Source of the DNA: Triparma columacea
Lineage: Eukaryota; Sar; Bolidophyceae; Parmales; Triparmaceae
DNA: 64,000 nucleotides
Direction of reading: 5' to 3'
Assembly (NCBI GenBank): GCA_030267965.1
Contig: BRYA01000040.1
Coordinates: 1,752 to 65,751 of the forward strand
Made by a program: the position numbers and the translations under genes. How positions within the stretch are numbered: position 1 is the first letter of the stretch; the number at the start of each line of letters is the position of its first letter. The notes beneath the pieces were generated by a model. It was not told the DNA's origin. It worked only from the letters and a program-made list of their open reading frames with translations, and searched no databases. This document shows, piece by piece, positions 1 through 13,416 of this stretch.

Positions 1-1357
1 CATCTCACTTGACGTCTTTAATTTCACGCCCTCGCTTGTACTGGCGACCTGCGACGGCAACGGGACTCCATCACCTTCAATGAGAGATCCCTCTTGAGGA
101 TATACGTACCCGCCTCGAGGCACTGCTGTGATGGTAAGTGTGGTTACATCCGTGACAGTGCGTTTCGAGATGACATTGTCTGTTGGAGTTAGCATTGGAC
201 GAAATCTGACGAGCCTCAACTGCCCTACGATCGCCGCAAGCAGCCTCTCCTTCTCCTTCTCCTCTACCTCCCTCCAAGCAGCCCAAACTACCCGAACTCA
301 CCTCGCTCAACCCATTCAGCGTTTGCGTCTTGCGTAACCACCCTTGAGAATTCCTCCTTTTTCTCGATTGGAATCTCAGTCCCCTTGGTGCCCTCTGACG
401 GCGTTAGGTCTCCCTTATAATTACGAGGGTCTTCTACATTGCGCTGCATTTGTGAAAGAATGGGTACCCTCCCCTCCAGCTCATCTCTTTCCCAATAGAC
501 CATATCGTTCGTCCCTGACCCATCGTATACATCCTCCCTCTCCTCCCTTTGAGGCTTCGACTTCCTTAAGCTTTTATTTCGCTCCTCTTTTACTTCCCCT
601 GCCCTCCTCTCCCTCCTCCCAGCCTCGGCTCCCCCTCCTGCAAAGAGCGAAGCGGATGATGAAAAGGGTTTAGTTTACTTGTTCGACTCGTGAATGGGAG
701 GCTAAAGACAAAGTAGATGACCACGAGCACAATTTGCGCCGGTATTAAATGTTTCTCCGTATTGATCTCATGACGTTCTATTCCTTACGTCCATTCTCAC
801 CTTCCTGCCAGAAATCTTCGCCCTCCTCACGAGGCCTGCGTGACGCCACGAGCTCAGAATCACCTTCCACTACGGATGGTAGACCCTCCTCGAGCTCCCC
901 GATGACCTCAATGACTGCTCCGTCCGACTCTTCTTGGTCATCAATGGCATTCGCAGTAGACATTACCTCTCTCGATGCAGGCATGCCTTCACTTGAGTTC
1001 GCAATCTTCGATGGCGACGAAACTCCTTCACTTTTGAGAAGGTCCCCGTCCCCAGCTATCCCCCGAGTCTGAGGACCTCTGCTGGACGTCTCTGCGGTGG
1101 TGAAACGATGGCAGGGGGGGAAGTTGTTAGCTTGTAAGCTTTGAGATTTTGAACGTTCCGAAGTCGAACAGAACCCCTCCATCCCCCTTAACATTCCCTA
1201 ACGAATACTCGCAACCTATTTACGTACCTTCCTTGACTCTGTTAGTCCTCTCACTAACCTCTATCATGTCATCGGAGGCCATCTTGCCCAAGAGGTTTGA
1301 CTCTGAGGGGTCGGCATGCCCTACTTCTCGTTGTCCGGTCTTGGAAACGTTACTCAT
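1..1357 (-). CDS. Unknown charged protein, 3' end outside window
   Basis: Four exons fit on the minus strand: 1228-1357, 801-1091, 302-637 and 1-179. All three introns are phase 1, with donors GTACGT, GTGAGA and GTGAGT and acceptors CGCAG, TGCAG and ACAG. The reading frame stays open across every join for 312 codons and runs off the left edge. The start is the ATG at 1357 (MSNVSK...). The product is rich in Glu, Arg and Ser and mostly looks disordered. The last exon is less biased and includes the motif VTTLTITAVPRGGYVYP. I recognise no family and see no signal peptide or membrane segment. The intron at 638-800 shares its 3' end with introns of two other genes in the window. The exon model is well supported; the function is unknown. 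Confidence 0.7.
638..700 (-). repeat. Introner-like 3' intron end (copy in unknown gene)
   Basis: This is the acceptor half of an intron. Over about 43 aligned positions some 33 match the acceptor half of the BEACH-gene intron at 32646-32730. Shared cores are GAGCGAAGC and AGTTTAnTTGTT on the plus strand. The hosts are unrelated genes, so the similarity belongs to the intron, not to the coding sequence. Confidence 0.6.
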
Positions 1358-1812
1358 CCTCTACCGCTCTGTTGTTTATTCTTGCGTAAAGCTCAATCTG
1401 GGGATGGGATGGGGATAATAGTGTGAGGATATCGAAGGGGATGGGGGCAAGTGAATCTTCCAATGATTAGGTTCGTCATAAACTCCCGTTGATGTCGTCT
1501 CTCGTAAGTGACAAAGCTCCACATAATAAGCGAGGACCAAAAAAATACGTTAAAACTAAAAATGGGGGACCCAACGAGACAACAGCCAACGACAACATTC
1601 CTTTGGTTACAAGTCCCACCACACTTCACGCAGTTTTGACATAACTTGGAAGATAACACTTAACTCAACGGCTGGCCCTCTCGCCTCGCCCGTCCCTATT
1701 TCTCACTCACAATATAGAATTGGATTTTATCCCCAGTGTGCGTGGGGGAGGGGTGGGACCCTTTTGGGGGAGTGAGAATGGACCCTAACCCTGATTTGAA
1801 ATGAAACAACAA
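1358..1812. other. Intergenic region, no supported gene
   Basis: This stretch lies between the start of the unknown minus-strand gene and the stop codon of the MATE gene, so it should hold the promoter of the former. A Cys-rich minus-strand frame (1393-1659) is open but has no recognisable family and no splice connection. I do not call it a gene. Confidence 0.5.
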
Positions 1813-3789
1813 TTAGCTATAATCGACTTCTTTCTTTCTGCTTAAGATAACCCTCGTTCCAAATTGGAGAAGTCGAATTGACTGGAAGAAGAGGAAGCCC
1901 GCCCAAACCTCGTTGAGGCTTGAGGCTTTCCTTAGAGAGGCCATCAGGGTAGCGAAGGTTGCCCCGTAGCTCAGGAGGAGGTAATTAGTGTCCCGCTTTG
2001 CTATTATTGCACCCTCCATGATCATGACAAAGGGGTGTATCGCAAGTGAGGCCGCGAGGAACGGCGCGCAATCAAGTATCAGCTTAAGTATCGGCGGGCT
2101 GGTGGTGAATACCGACGCTGCGATGTGTGGAGCAAACGAGTTGGAAAGCTTTAAAGAGCGCCGCCATCCCCGACGTGCGACCATTTCACTTGTCTCTCCC
2201 TAGCACGCTAATTGCTCTCTCTTCTACCCGCGGCGCGCGCTCTCACTCACCTCCCGCTTTGCTACTCGTGACGATGCCAGAAATAAGCGAAAAGAGTACT
2301 CCGACTACCCCGGCGCACGCAAGGTGAAAGCCCTCGAACCGTTTGTATGCCCTGGAGACGGGGTCCTTGTTCATTGTGAATACAGCAGGGAGAAAGTTCT
2401 GCACCGACTGGCTTAGAGAGTCCCCGAAGGTTGAGAAGAAGAAGAAGATTCTAAGGAGCACGTTATGAGCAGCGAGGGAGGAGACGCCGTACTTGGTCGC
2501 CGCGAGCGTCAGGCTGCTGTAGCATACGAGCTTCCCCACGATAACTCCAAAGATGGCGCCCGCAAACTTAAAGAGGTTGACGAGCTCGGCTTTCGTCGGG
2601 AGAGCCAGGATGCTTTTGAACCTTGTCAACCTCTCCAACAAACCACGACCTTCGCCCGCGAGGTAGCCCTTGAAGTTCTTTCTATAAACGGCGCTAATGA
2701 GTAGCAGCGAAGACGCGACGTTCGCCATTGCCGTCGCCGCAGCTGCCCCTCCGATGCCCAGGTTGAGCGGGTAAACGCAGAGCCCCACGTCAAGCACCAC
2801 ATTGACGGCAGCCGACAGAATGACCCCAAGTGCTGGAGTGACTACGTCAACGCTGGCCAAGCAGACAGCCTGCAGAGGGAGACAGGAAGGAGCGATGTGA
2901 CGAAGGCGACAGTGGGTGTGCAGGTTTTCTTTTTTAATACTATTGTCGTTGTTCTCTCCCCTTCCCCTCCTCCTCCTCTCACCTGACAGACCATACCGAC
3001 AACCGCAAGAGGGGCAGACAGGGCCCTGATCCTAACGTACGTGAGGGCCTCTGGGATAAGTGCCTTGTTCTTCGCCCCACTTATCCACGTCAGCAGACCC
3101 ACCGCATTCAAGGAGACCACGAAGGTTATGAAGAGACCGGCGAGGAGAGAGGTGGAGAGGGCCGTCTGTATTATCTTACGCTGCGTAGGCGTGGTGGGAC
3201 TCTTACCATCAGGAGGGGGGTTTGTCGAAGCGAGGAGGTTGGTTGTGGAGATGCCGAGAAACCAACAGAGGAATATGCTCGAATCTATTAGCATGGTGGC
3301 TGGTCCCATAGCAGCTAGTGACAAGGGGTTGCTCCGACCAACAACAGAAGTGTCAATCAGGGATAGAATGGGGTCGCTGGTAAATTTAGGGGGCAAAGGC
3401 GGCATTATTTGTGAGCGATGTGTTCGCGATGTGTTCGGACGACAATTGGAAGGCCTATGATTCTCTCACCTGAGCCATATCGCAACGGTTGTTAGGCCAA
3501 AAGCCAGGATTGTTCGTCGTGAAAAGTTGATGGTTTCGCTATTTTCTGTGACTTCATTTGACTCGTCGAGTTCGGTCTCAATTTCAGAGGAAAAGGAATC
3601 AGTGGATATCGCAGATATCTTTCTATTGTTCATGCCAGCTCGGGGACTTCGATAAGGTGGCCAACAATTTTGGCAAGGATCACTTTTCGTCCGAGATAGA
3701 TGTTTGTGTGTGTGGATAGTTGGCAAAGGTACTAAACATTGACAAACACTAACTATGACCGCAAACAACAACACATTGAAGATCTTCAT
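1813..3789 (-). CDS. MATE-family multidrug/organic-anion transporter, plastid type
   Basis: Four exons (3470-3789, 2983-3376, 2251-2869, 1813-2117) encode 545 aa; phases 2, 0 and 1 are consistent at the joins. MATE proteins exchange H+ or Na+ for organic solutes. The N-terminus (MKIFNVLLFAVIVSVCQC) is a signal peptide followed by about 65 polar residues before the first transporter helix, as in a bipartite plastid presequence. The first helix is split by intron 1 and ends in DPILSLIDTSVVGRSN, matching the MATE signature P-x-x-S-L-x-D-T-x-x-V-G. Further on are LGISTTNLLA and long hydrophobic helices rich in Gly and Ala. The closest family I recognise is the plant EDS5/DTX46-47 chloroplast-envelope group. 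The substrate cannot be read from sequence. It is divergent from the methyltransferase gene, with 199 bp between start codons. Confidence 0.92.
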
Positions 3790-3988
3790 TACTTTTGTGG
3801 GGATTGAATTTCCAATTACTCTGATTTATCTGCCATTTATCACTTTCACATCGCACAGATTGACGTTGTACTCGATCAATTGTCTTTACATACAAAAGAA
3901 AATTGCCTAAATATAGCTAAACGTCGACTGCTTAGTTTTGTTTTGTCTTCGACCTCCTCCATCGACCTCCTCCATCTCACCACCCTTG

Positions 3989-4800
3989 ATGGTGTTCGAT
4001 TACTACCCGATAACAAATGTTCCCATCTCCCCGAGTGCAACACTTCAACTCAAGTCACTCCCCGATCTCCCTCTCTGTGATTTAGTATCTCTCTCCTCCG
4101 GTACCTCTGACGAGACAGGTCACTCTCTCTGGCGAGGTTCCCTAATATTCCACACCTGGTTGTCCGGTCGTCTCGATATCTTCAAGGGTCGTCGTCTCCT
4201 CGAGCTTGGTACCGGTTGTGGTTCCTCCGGTCTTTACCTCGCCTTGTCTCTAAGCCAAGACCCTGACTGCCCCACAACGCACATTGCCCTGACTGACGGG
4301 GACGTAGACACGGTAGCCCTAGCTAGCGAGGTGAGATAGATTACCCCCCCCCTCCCCAACCCTTCCGAAAACCCCTCTAAAAATCCTTCCCCCCCCCCCC
4401 TCCTCCCCAGAACCTCTCTCTAAACTCCTCTCTCCTCCATCCCTCCGTGCACGTATCTTGCAGCCGTTTAATCTGGTCTCTATCACCCTCATCTCCCCCC
4501 CCCCAATTCTCCCTAGTATTCGCCTCCGACGTTATCTACGACACCTCCATCCTCCCCCTTCTTTTATCAACCGCTTCAGCAAACCTCGAGGTAGGTGGTA
4601 CATTCGTACTTTCTCATGTACCTAGAGCAAGCGTTGAGGGTGGTAAGGGGGTTGTAGGTACGGAGGAGGAGATTAGGGAACTAATTGAGGAGGAGGGGAT
4701 GAGGAATGGACTTAAGGTGGTGGAGAGCGCACTGGTTGAACATGATGAGGAGGGTACTGTTTACGTATTTAAAAAGGGAGGGAGAAAGGATGGGACATAA
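3989..4800 (+). CDS. Family-16 (METTL21/METTL23-like) protein methyltransferase
   Basis: Two exons (3989-4330 and 4411-4800, phase 0 intron) give 243 aa. The glycine-rich SAM-binding motif LLELGTGCGSSGLYLA sits near residue 65. An acidic ALTDGD loop follows, then NLSLN at the start of exon 2, and the family-typical ASDVIYD post-motif. This is the layout of seven-beta-strand lysine methyltransferases (PF10294). W-R-G-S-L-I-F before motif I matches the family's W-x-G-x-x-L. The substrate is not predictable. I start at ATG 3989; an in-frame TTG lies further upstream. The intron is 80 bp and carries C homopolymers up to 12 long before the acceptor. It is convergent with SEC23. Confidence 0.85.
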
Positions 4801-4948
4801 TTAGGACGATAATGGTTTTGTTTGTGTTGTTATCATATTAGGGTTTAGGGATTTAAAAAACCTTGCCATTTCTTCGTCTTCTTCCCCCCCCCCCCTCCTC
4901 CCCTCCCTTGCCTCCTACTTCCATCCCCCTCTCGTTGTTCCCTTCTTT

Positions 4949-8510
<3,562 letters not shown>

Positions 8511-8730
8511 TTATTCAACGCCTAAATTGGATAAACAACCAATTAATGAACAATTTGGCGATTTCGAAGGAGAGAGAGGCCAGAAAATCCAGAAAACCCA
8601 AATCCGAACCAAACCACTTGTTTCGCTTTGGATGGGCTTGGCAACAAAACTGTATTATAGGGCCGTATTATTGACCATTCACGCCACACCCTAGCTCAAG
8701 CGCTGTACTACCACTTTCATCCTCCCCGAG

Positions 8731-10833
8731 ATGCCTAGCTCAGCAGTGTACTCTGGCGTAGTGAGCTTTAGAGAAAACAATGAACTCACAGAGGTGACTT
8801 TTACAATGGGAGTGACATCGATTGGCGATAACGCCTTCAGGGAATGCTACTCCCTCATGGCCATCACCATCCCGGACGGAGTGACGTCGATTGGCAATGG
8901 CGCCTTCAGCAGATGCTACTCCCTCGCAGCCATCACTATCCCGGACTCTGTGACAACGATAAGCGTTGGCGCCTTCAGGGGATGCTCCTCCCTCGCAGCC
9001 ATCACAATCCCGGACTCAGTGACGTCGATTGGCGATGAAGCCTTCAACGGATGCTCCTCCCTCACGGCCATCACCATCCCGGATGGAGTGACGATAATTG
9101 GCAAATTCGCCTTCAACGGATGCTCCTCCCTCACGGCCATCACAATCCCGGACTCTGTGACGACGATTAGCGAGTGCGCCTTCGGCAGATGCTCCTCCCT
9201 TGCAGCCATCACAATTCCGGACGGAATGACGACAATTGGCAAAGGCGCCTTCGAAGACTGCTCCTCCCTCACAGCCATCACCATCCCAGATGGAGTGACG
9301 GAGATTGGCGAAAACGCCTTCAGCGGATGCTCCTCCCTCGCAGCCATCACAATCCCAGACGGAGTGACGAGGATTGGCCATCGCACCTTCAACAGATGCT
9401 CCTCCCTCACGGCCATCACCATCCCGGACTCAGTGACGACGATTGGCAAAAACGCCTTCTCTGGATGCTCCTCCCTAACGGCCATCTCTATCCCGGACTC
9501 AGTGACGACGATTTCTACTGGCGCCTTCATGAGATGCTCCTCCCTCACGGCCATCGCCATCCCTGACGGAGTGACAACAATTGGCAGTTCCGCCTTCTTT
9601 AAATGCTCCTCTCTCACGGCCATCACTATCCCAATTGGAGTGACGACAATTGATGTTTTTGCCTTCCACGAATGCTCCTCCCTCACGGCCATCACCATCC
9701 TGGACGGAGTGACGACAATTGGCAGTTCCGCCTTCGTGGATTGCTCCTCCCTCACGGCCATCACAATCCCGGACACAGTGACAACGATTGGTGATTCCGC
9801 CTTCTACGGATGCTCCTCCCTCGCAGCCATCACAATCCCAGACGGAGTGATGACGATTGGCAGAAGCGCCTTCTTTGAATGCTCTTCCCTCACGGCCATC
9901 ACCATCCCGGGCAGAGTGATGACGATTGGCAATATGGCCTTCAGGGGATGCTCCTCCCTCACGGCCGTCACAATCCTAGACGGAGTAATGACGATTGGCG
10001 ACGACACCTTCATGGGATGCTCCTCCCTCACGGCCGTCACAATCCCGGACTCAGTGACAAGGATTAATGAATGCGCCTTCTGCGGATGCTTGTCCCTCAC
10101 GGCCATCACCATCCCAGACGGAGTGACGAAGATTGGCGATGGCGCCTTCGGGGAATGCTCCTCCCTCACGGCCATCGCCATCCCAGACGGAGTGACGACA
10201 ATTGGCAACAACGCCTTCCATAAATGCTCCTCCCTTGCAGCCATCACAATCCCGGACGGAGTGACGACGATAAGCGATGTCGCCTTCTGCGGATGCTCCT
10301 CCATCACAGCCATCACAATCCCAGACGGAGTGACGAGAATTTGCGAGAGCGCCTTCGCAGGATGCTCCTCCCTCACAGCCATCACAATCCCGGAAGGAGT
10401 GACGACGATTGGCGAGGGCGCCTTCGAAGGATGCTCCTCCCTCAAGGCCATCACAATCCCGGACTCAGTGACAACGATTGGCCGTTCCGCCTTCAGGGAT
10501 TGCTCCGCCCTGACGAGACTCAGTTTATCTCCTGCCGTCTCCATCAGTGAAGATTGCTTCTGGAACTGCACTGCCCTAATCTCTACCGCTGCCGATCAAA
10601 ATATGCCGACTGTCGAGGCTCTTCTCCATTCTAGGTGGCACCGCATACTCGAACGCGCCGCCGTTCTGTCCTGCCTCAAGACACCCTGGAATGACGACTT
10701 GGAGAGTCAGCACGGATCGATTAAACTGAAGCGGAAGCACCTTGACGGAGAGGAAGTGGTTGCGCTTCAGGGGATTGTTGCACGCAAGATGCTACCCAAG
10801 GTTATGTGGAGAGTTATTCTGGAATTTCTGTAA
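8731..10833 (+). CDS. BspA-type leucine-rich-repeat protein, 24 complete repeats
   Basis: Intronless gene encoding 700 aa. A 39-residue N-terminal cap (MPSSAVYSGVVSFRENNELT...) is followed by 24 perfect-length 23-residue repeats of the LRR_5/BspA type, consensus SSLTAITIPDGVTTIGxxAF-x-x-C. A degenerate unit (SALTRLSLSPAVSISEDCF) and an 80-residue C-terminal cap ending MWRVILEFL complete it. No signal peptide or membrane helix is visible, so the protein looks cytosolic. BspA repeats generally mediate protein binding; the partner is unknown. Almost all variation falls at the three positions before A-F and at the x-x-C linker, the expected exposed surface. Two shorter paralogues with the same caps follow directly downstream. 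Confidence 0.9.
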   Translation: MPSSAVYSGVVSFRENNELTEVTFTMGVTSIGDNAFRECYSLMAITIPDGVTSIGNGAFSRCYSLAAITIPDSVTTISVGAFRGCSSLAAITIPDSVTSIGDEAFNGCSSLTAITIPDGVTIIGKFAFNGCSSLTAITIPDSVTTISECAFGRCSSLAAITIPDGMTTIGKGAFEDCSSLTAITIPDGVTEIGENAFSGCSSLAAITIPDGVTRIGHRTFNRCSSLTAITIPDSVTTIGKNAFSGCSSLTAISIPDSVTTISTGAFMRCSSLTAIAIPDGVTTIGSSAFFKCSSLTAITIPIGVTTIDVFAFHECSSLTAITILDGVTTIGSSAFVDCSSLTAITIPDTVTTIGDSAFYGCSSLAAITIPDGVMTIGRSAFFECSSLTAITIPGRVMTIGNMAFRGCSSLTAVTILDGVMTIGDDTFMGCSSLTAVTIPDSVTRINECAFCGCLSLTAITIPDGVTKIGDGAFGECSSLTAIAIPDGVTTIGNNAFHKCSSLAAITIPDGVTTISDVAFCGCSSITAITIPDGVTRICESAFAGCSSLTAITIPEGVTTIGEGAFEGCSSLKAITIPDSVTTIGRSAFRDCSALTRLSLSPAVSISEDCFWNCTALISTAADQNMPTVEALLHSRWHRILERAAVLSCLKTPWNDDLESQHGSIKLKRKHLDGEEVVALQGIVARKMLPKVMWRVILEFL
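8848..10503 (+). repeat. Tandem 69-bp LRR repeat array, 24 units
   Basis: Twenty-four head-to-tail units of exactly 69 bp, all in frame, each coding 23 residues that end in Cys. Units are highly similar at DNA level, especially over the stretch coding AITIPD. This suggests amplification by unequal crossing-over or slippage. Confidence 0.95.
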
Positions 10834-11305
10834 CTCTAAAATCATGTTGACAAGAAAATTGCCAGAGTCTTTAGCTCTTTTCAGAAGCGACATGCTCATG
10901 CTGCTCCCTGAGCTATTTTAGAGTTATTCTACGTAAGCTCTTACAAGAGAGGGAAATGAGGAAAATGAGGAAAATGAAGGAAAATGAGAACTTTGTGATG
11001 TTTTGAGCATTATTTGCCAAGAAAACTGTATTAAGCCTATAATAATACTTTTTACAACTTTGAAACGCTTCACAATACCAACAGCAATACTACTACCTAC
11101 ACCATATTCAAAAACATTGTAGTTTGAGCTCGAATTTGGTCCCCAACAAAACTACATCGCCCAAATCCCTAACTTTCAACCTCCTCCTCTCCATCTAAAC
11201 ATTCACGCCATACACTAACTCAAGCGCTGTCAGGACTCTTTCTTTCATCCTTCCTAAATCCTTCCCAAATCCTTCCCAAAATGCCCAAATCAGCAGTATA
11301 CTCTG
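10590..11305 (+). repeat. Tandem segmental duplication, copy A
   Basis: This block covers the C-terminal cap of the first LRR gene, the whole intergenic spacer and the start of the second LRR gene. It is almost identical to the block 963-964 bp further on, including non-coding sequence. The spacer contains a conserved stretch around CTGTATTAAGCC and ACTACTACCTAC that recurs in front of the hydrolase gene. Confidence 0.9.
10834..11280. other. Intergenic spacer between LRR genes 1 and 2
   Basis: The first part is a 3' flank with GGAAAATGA-type repeats. The second part is the 5' flank of the next LRR gene, ending in a triplicated AAATCCTTCCC motif just before the ATG. No coding sequence is seen. 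The same spacer occurs at 11797-12244. Confidence 0.7.
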
Positions 11306-11796
11306 GCAGAGAGAGATTCTTTGACGATCATGAACTAACAGAGGTGATTTTTGCAAAGGGAGTGACGAGGATTGCCGAATTCGCCTTCTATGGATGCTCC
11401 TCCCTCGCAGCCATCACAATCCCGGACTCGGTGACTACGATTGGCATGTACGCCTTCGACAGTTGCACCGCCCTGACGAGACTCAGTTTATCTCCTGCCG
11501 TCTCAGTTCATATCGAAAGTTTCTCAAACTGCACTGCCCTAATCTCTGCCGCTGCCTCACAAAACATGCCGACTGTTGAGGACCTCCTCAATTCTAGGTG
11601 GCACCGCATACTTGAACGCGCCGCCGTTCTGTCGTGCCTCAAGACACCCTGGAATGACGACTTGGAGAGTCAGCACGGATCGAATAAACTGAAGCGGAAG
11701 CACCTTGACGGAGAGGAAGTGGTTGCGCTTCAGGGGATTGTTGCACGCAAGATGCTCCCCAAGGTTATGTGGAGAGTTATTCTGGAATTTCTGTAA
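11281..11796 (+). CDS. BspA-type LRR protein, one complete repeat
   Basis: Intronless, 171 aa. It has the same N-cap (MPKSAVYSG...HELTEVIFAKGVT) and nearly the same C-cap as the first LRR gene, but only one complete 23-residue repeat (SSLAAITIPDSVTTIGMYAF) lies between them, plus the degenerate terminal unit. The C-cap from RWHRILER to ILEFL differs by a single residue from the first gene. It could be an expanded gene's contracted copy or a minimal functional version; the intact frame argues against a pseudogene. Confidence 0.8.
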   Translation: MPKSAVYSGRERFFDDHELTEVIFAKGVTRIAEFAFYGCSSLAAITIPDSVTTIGMYAFDSCTALTRLSLSPAVSVHIESFSNCTALISAAASQNMPTVEDLLNSRWHRILERAAVLSCLKTPWNDDLESQHGSNKLKRKHLDGEEVVALQGIVARKMLPKVMWRVILEFL

Positions 11797-12269
11797 CTCT
11801 AAAATCATGTTGGCAAGAAAATTGCCATAGTCTTTAGCTCTTTTCAGAAGCGACATGCTCATGCTGATCCCTGAGCTATTTTAGAGTTATTCTACGTAAG
11901 CTCTTACAAGAGAGGGAAATGAGGAAAATGAGGAAAATGAAGGAAAATGAGAACTTTGTGATGTTTTGGGCATTATTTGCCAAGAAAACTGTATTAAGCC
12001 TATAATAATACTTTTTACAACTTTGAAACGCTTCACAATACCAACAGCAATACTACTACCTACACCATATCCAAAAACATTGTAGTTTGAGCTCGAATTT
12101 GGTTCCCCAAAAAAACTACATCGCCCAAATCCCTAACTTTCAACCTCCTCCTCTCCATCTAAACATTCACGCCATACACTAACTCAAGCGCTGTCAGGAC
12201 TCTTTCTTTCATCCTTCCTAAATCCTTCCCAAATCCTTCCCAAAATGCCCAAATCAGCAGTATACTCTG
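11553..12269 (+). repeat. Tandem segmental duplication, copy B
   Basis: Second copy of the block at 10590-11305, covering the C-cap of LRR gene 2, the spacer and the start of LRR gene 3. Differences are scattered single bases, which suggests recent duplication or gene conversion. Confidence 0.9.
11797..12244. other. Intergenic spacer between LRR genes 2 and 3
   Basis: Near-identical copy of the spacer between LRR genes 1 and 2. No coding sequence is seen. Confidence 0.7.
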
Positions 12270-13075
12270 GCGTAGAGAGCTTCTCTGAAGATTTTGAACT
12301 GACAGAGGTGATTTTTGCAAAGGGAGTGACGTCGATTGGCAATCAAGCCTTCATGGGATGCTCCTCCCTCGCAGCCATCACAATCCCAGACGGAGTGACG
12401 AGTATTGGCAATTGCGCCTTCTTCGGATGCTCCTCCCTCACGGCCATCAGCATCCCGGACTCTGTGACGTCGATTGGCATGTGGGCCTTCAAGGAATGCT
12501 CCTCCCTCACGGCCATCACAATGCCGGACGGAATGACATTGATTGGCAGTAGCGTCTTCTGGGGATGCTCCTCCCTCGCAGCCATCACAATCCCAGACAC
12601 AGTGATCGTGATTGGCTATCAAGCCTTCATCAGATGCTCTTCTCTCACATCCATCACAATCCCGGACTCTGTGACTACGATTGGCGAAACTGCCTTCTAC
12701 GAGTGCTCCGCCCTAGCAGCCATCACAATCCCGGACGGAGTGACTACGATTGGCAAAAGGGCCTTCTACGGATGCTCTGCCCTGACGAGATTCAGTTTAT
12801 CTCCTGCCGTCTCCATCGGTGAAAATTGCTTCTCAAACTGCACTGTCCTAATCTCTGCCGCTGCCGATCAAAATGTGTTGACTGTCGAGGACCTCCTCCA
12901 TTCTAGGTGGCACGGCATAGTTGAACGCGTCACCGTTCTATCCTGCCTCAAGACACTCTTGGAGGACCAAAATAACCCTAACCCTAACGGAGGTGAAGCG
13001 CAAACACTTGGGGTAACTGCGGTACGCAAGAGGCTCCCGAAGGTTATGTGGAGAGTTATTCTGGAATTTCTGTAA
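12245..13075 (+). CDS. BspA-type LRR protein, six complete repeats
   Basis: Intronless, 276 aa, with the shared N-cap, six complete 23-residue repeats, the degenerate terminal unit and a diverged C-cap. The cap keeps RWHGIVER...LSCLKT and the last 14 residues (LPKVMWRVILEFL) but has its middle replaced by a stretch containing NNPNPNGG. That stretch is coded by two CCCTAA-like hexamers in tandem. Downstream DNA differs from that of the other two LRR genes and instead resembles the flank after the hydrolase gene. Confidence 0.85.
   Translation: MPKSAVYSGVESFSEDFELTEVIFAKGVTSIGNQAFMGCSSLAAITIPDGVTSIGNCAFFGCSSLTAISIPDSVTSIGMWAFKECSSLTAITMPDGMTLIGSSVFWGCSSLAAITIPDTVIVIGYQAFIRCSSLTSITIPDSVTTIGETAFYECSALAAITIPDGVTTIGKRAFYGCSALTRFSLSPAVSIGENCFSNCTVLISAAADQNVLTVEDLLHSRWHGIVERVTVLSCLKTLLEDQNNPNPNGGEAQTLGVTAVRKRLPKVMWRVILEFL
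12362..12775 (+). repeat. Tandem 69-bp LRR repeat array, six units
   Basis: Six in-frame 69-bp units of the same type as the 24-unit array upstream, starting at the same residue (40) of the protein. Confidence 0.9.
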
Positions 13076-13416
13076 CTCTAAAGTCACTGTTTAACGGCAT
13101 GCCGAAGGGTCCCGAAATCAAACGTTTTCTTTTTCCATTTACGAACAAAACGTTTTCTTTTTTGATAGCCCCAAAAACCCTCAAACACATTTATTTTGGG
13201 GTTGGGAAAGATTTTGGCTATTAGCAAGAAAGCTGTATTAGGCTGGTTTATAGGTTTTAGACACTCTTTACAACCGACCAAGCTCTTCAATCTTCAATAC
13301 CAACAACAATACTACTACCTACATCATCCAAAAACACATTGTAGTTTTAGCTCAAATTTGGTCCCGAGCACCTCGCCCCTCGGCTCCCCGCTCTCCCTGC
13401 TCGACTGCAACTTGCT
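13076..13416. other. Intergenic region with two duplicated modules
   Basis: The first part (about 13078-13165) resembles the sequence after the hydrolase gene (about 14842-14930): AAAGTCACTG, an AAACGTTTT block and TTTTTCCATTTACGA are shared. The second part (about 13230-13365) is clearly homologous to the spacers before LRR genes 2 and 3, sharing AATACTACTACCTACA, CATTGTAGTTT and AATTTGGTCCC. The hydrolase gene therefore sits behind the same 5' module as the LRR genes. Confidence 0.75.

Noticed and set aside
1393..1659. Cys-rich minus-strand frame upstream of the first gene
   Set aside because: No family, no splice link and no start context; the Cys spacing is not that of a known zinc finger.
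8916..10571. Long antisense open frames (286 and 255 codons) across the first LRR gene
   Set aside because: They mirror the 69-bp period of the sense repeat, which keeps one antisense frame stop-free. The product is only a restated repeat (MAVREEH type) with no own signals.
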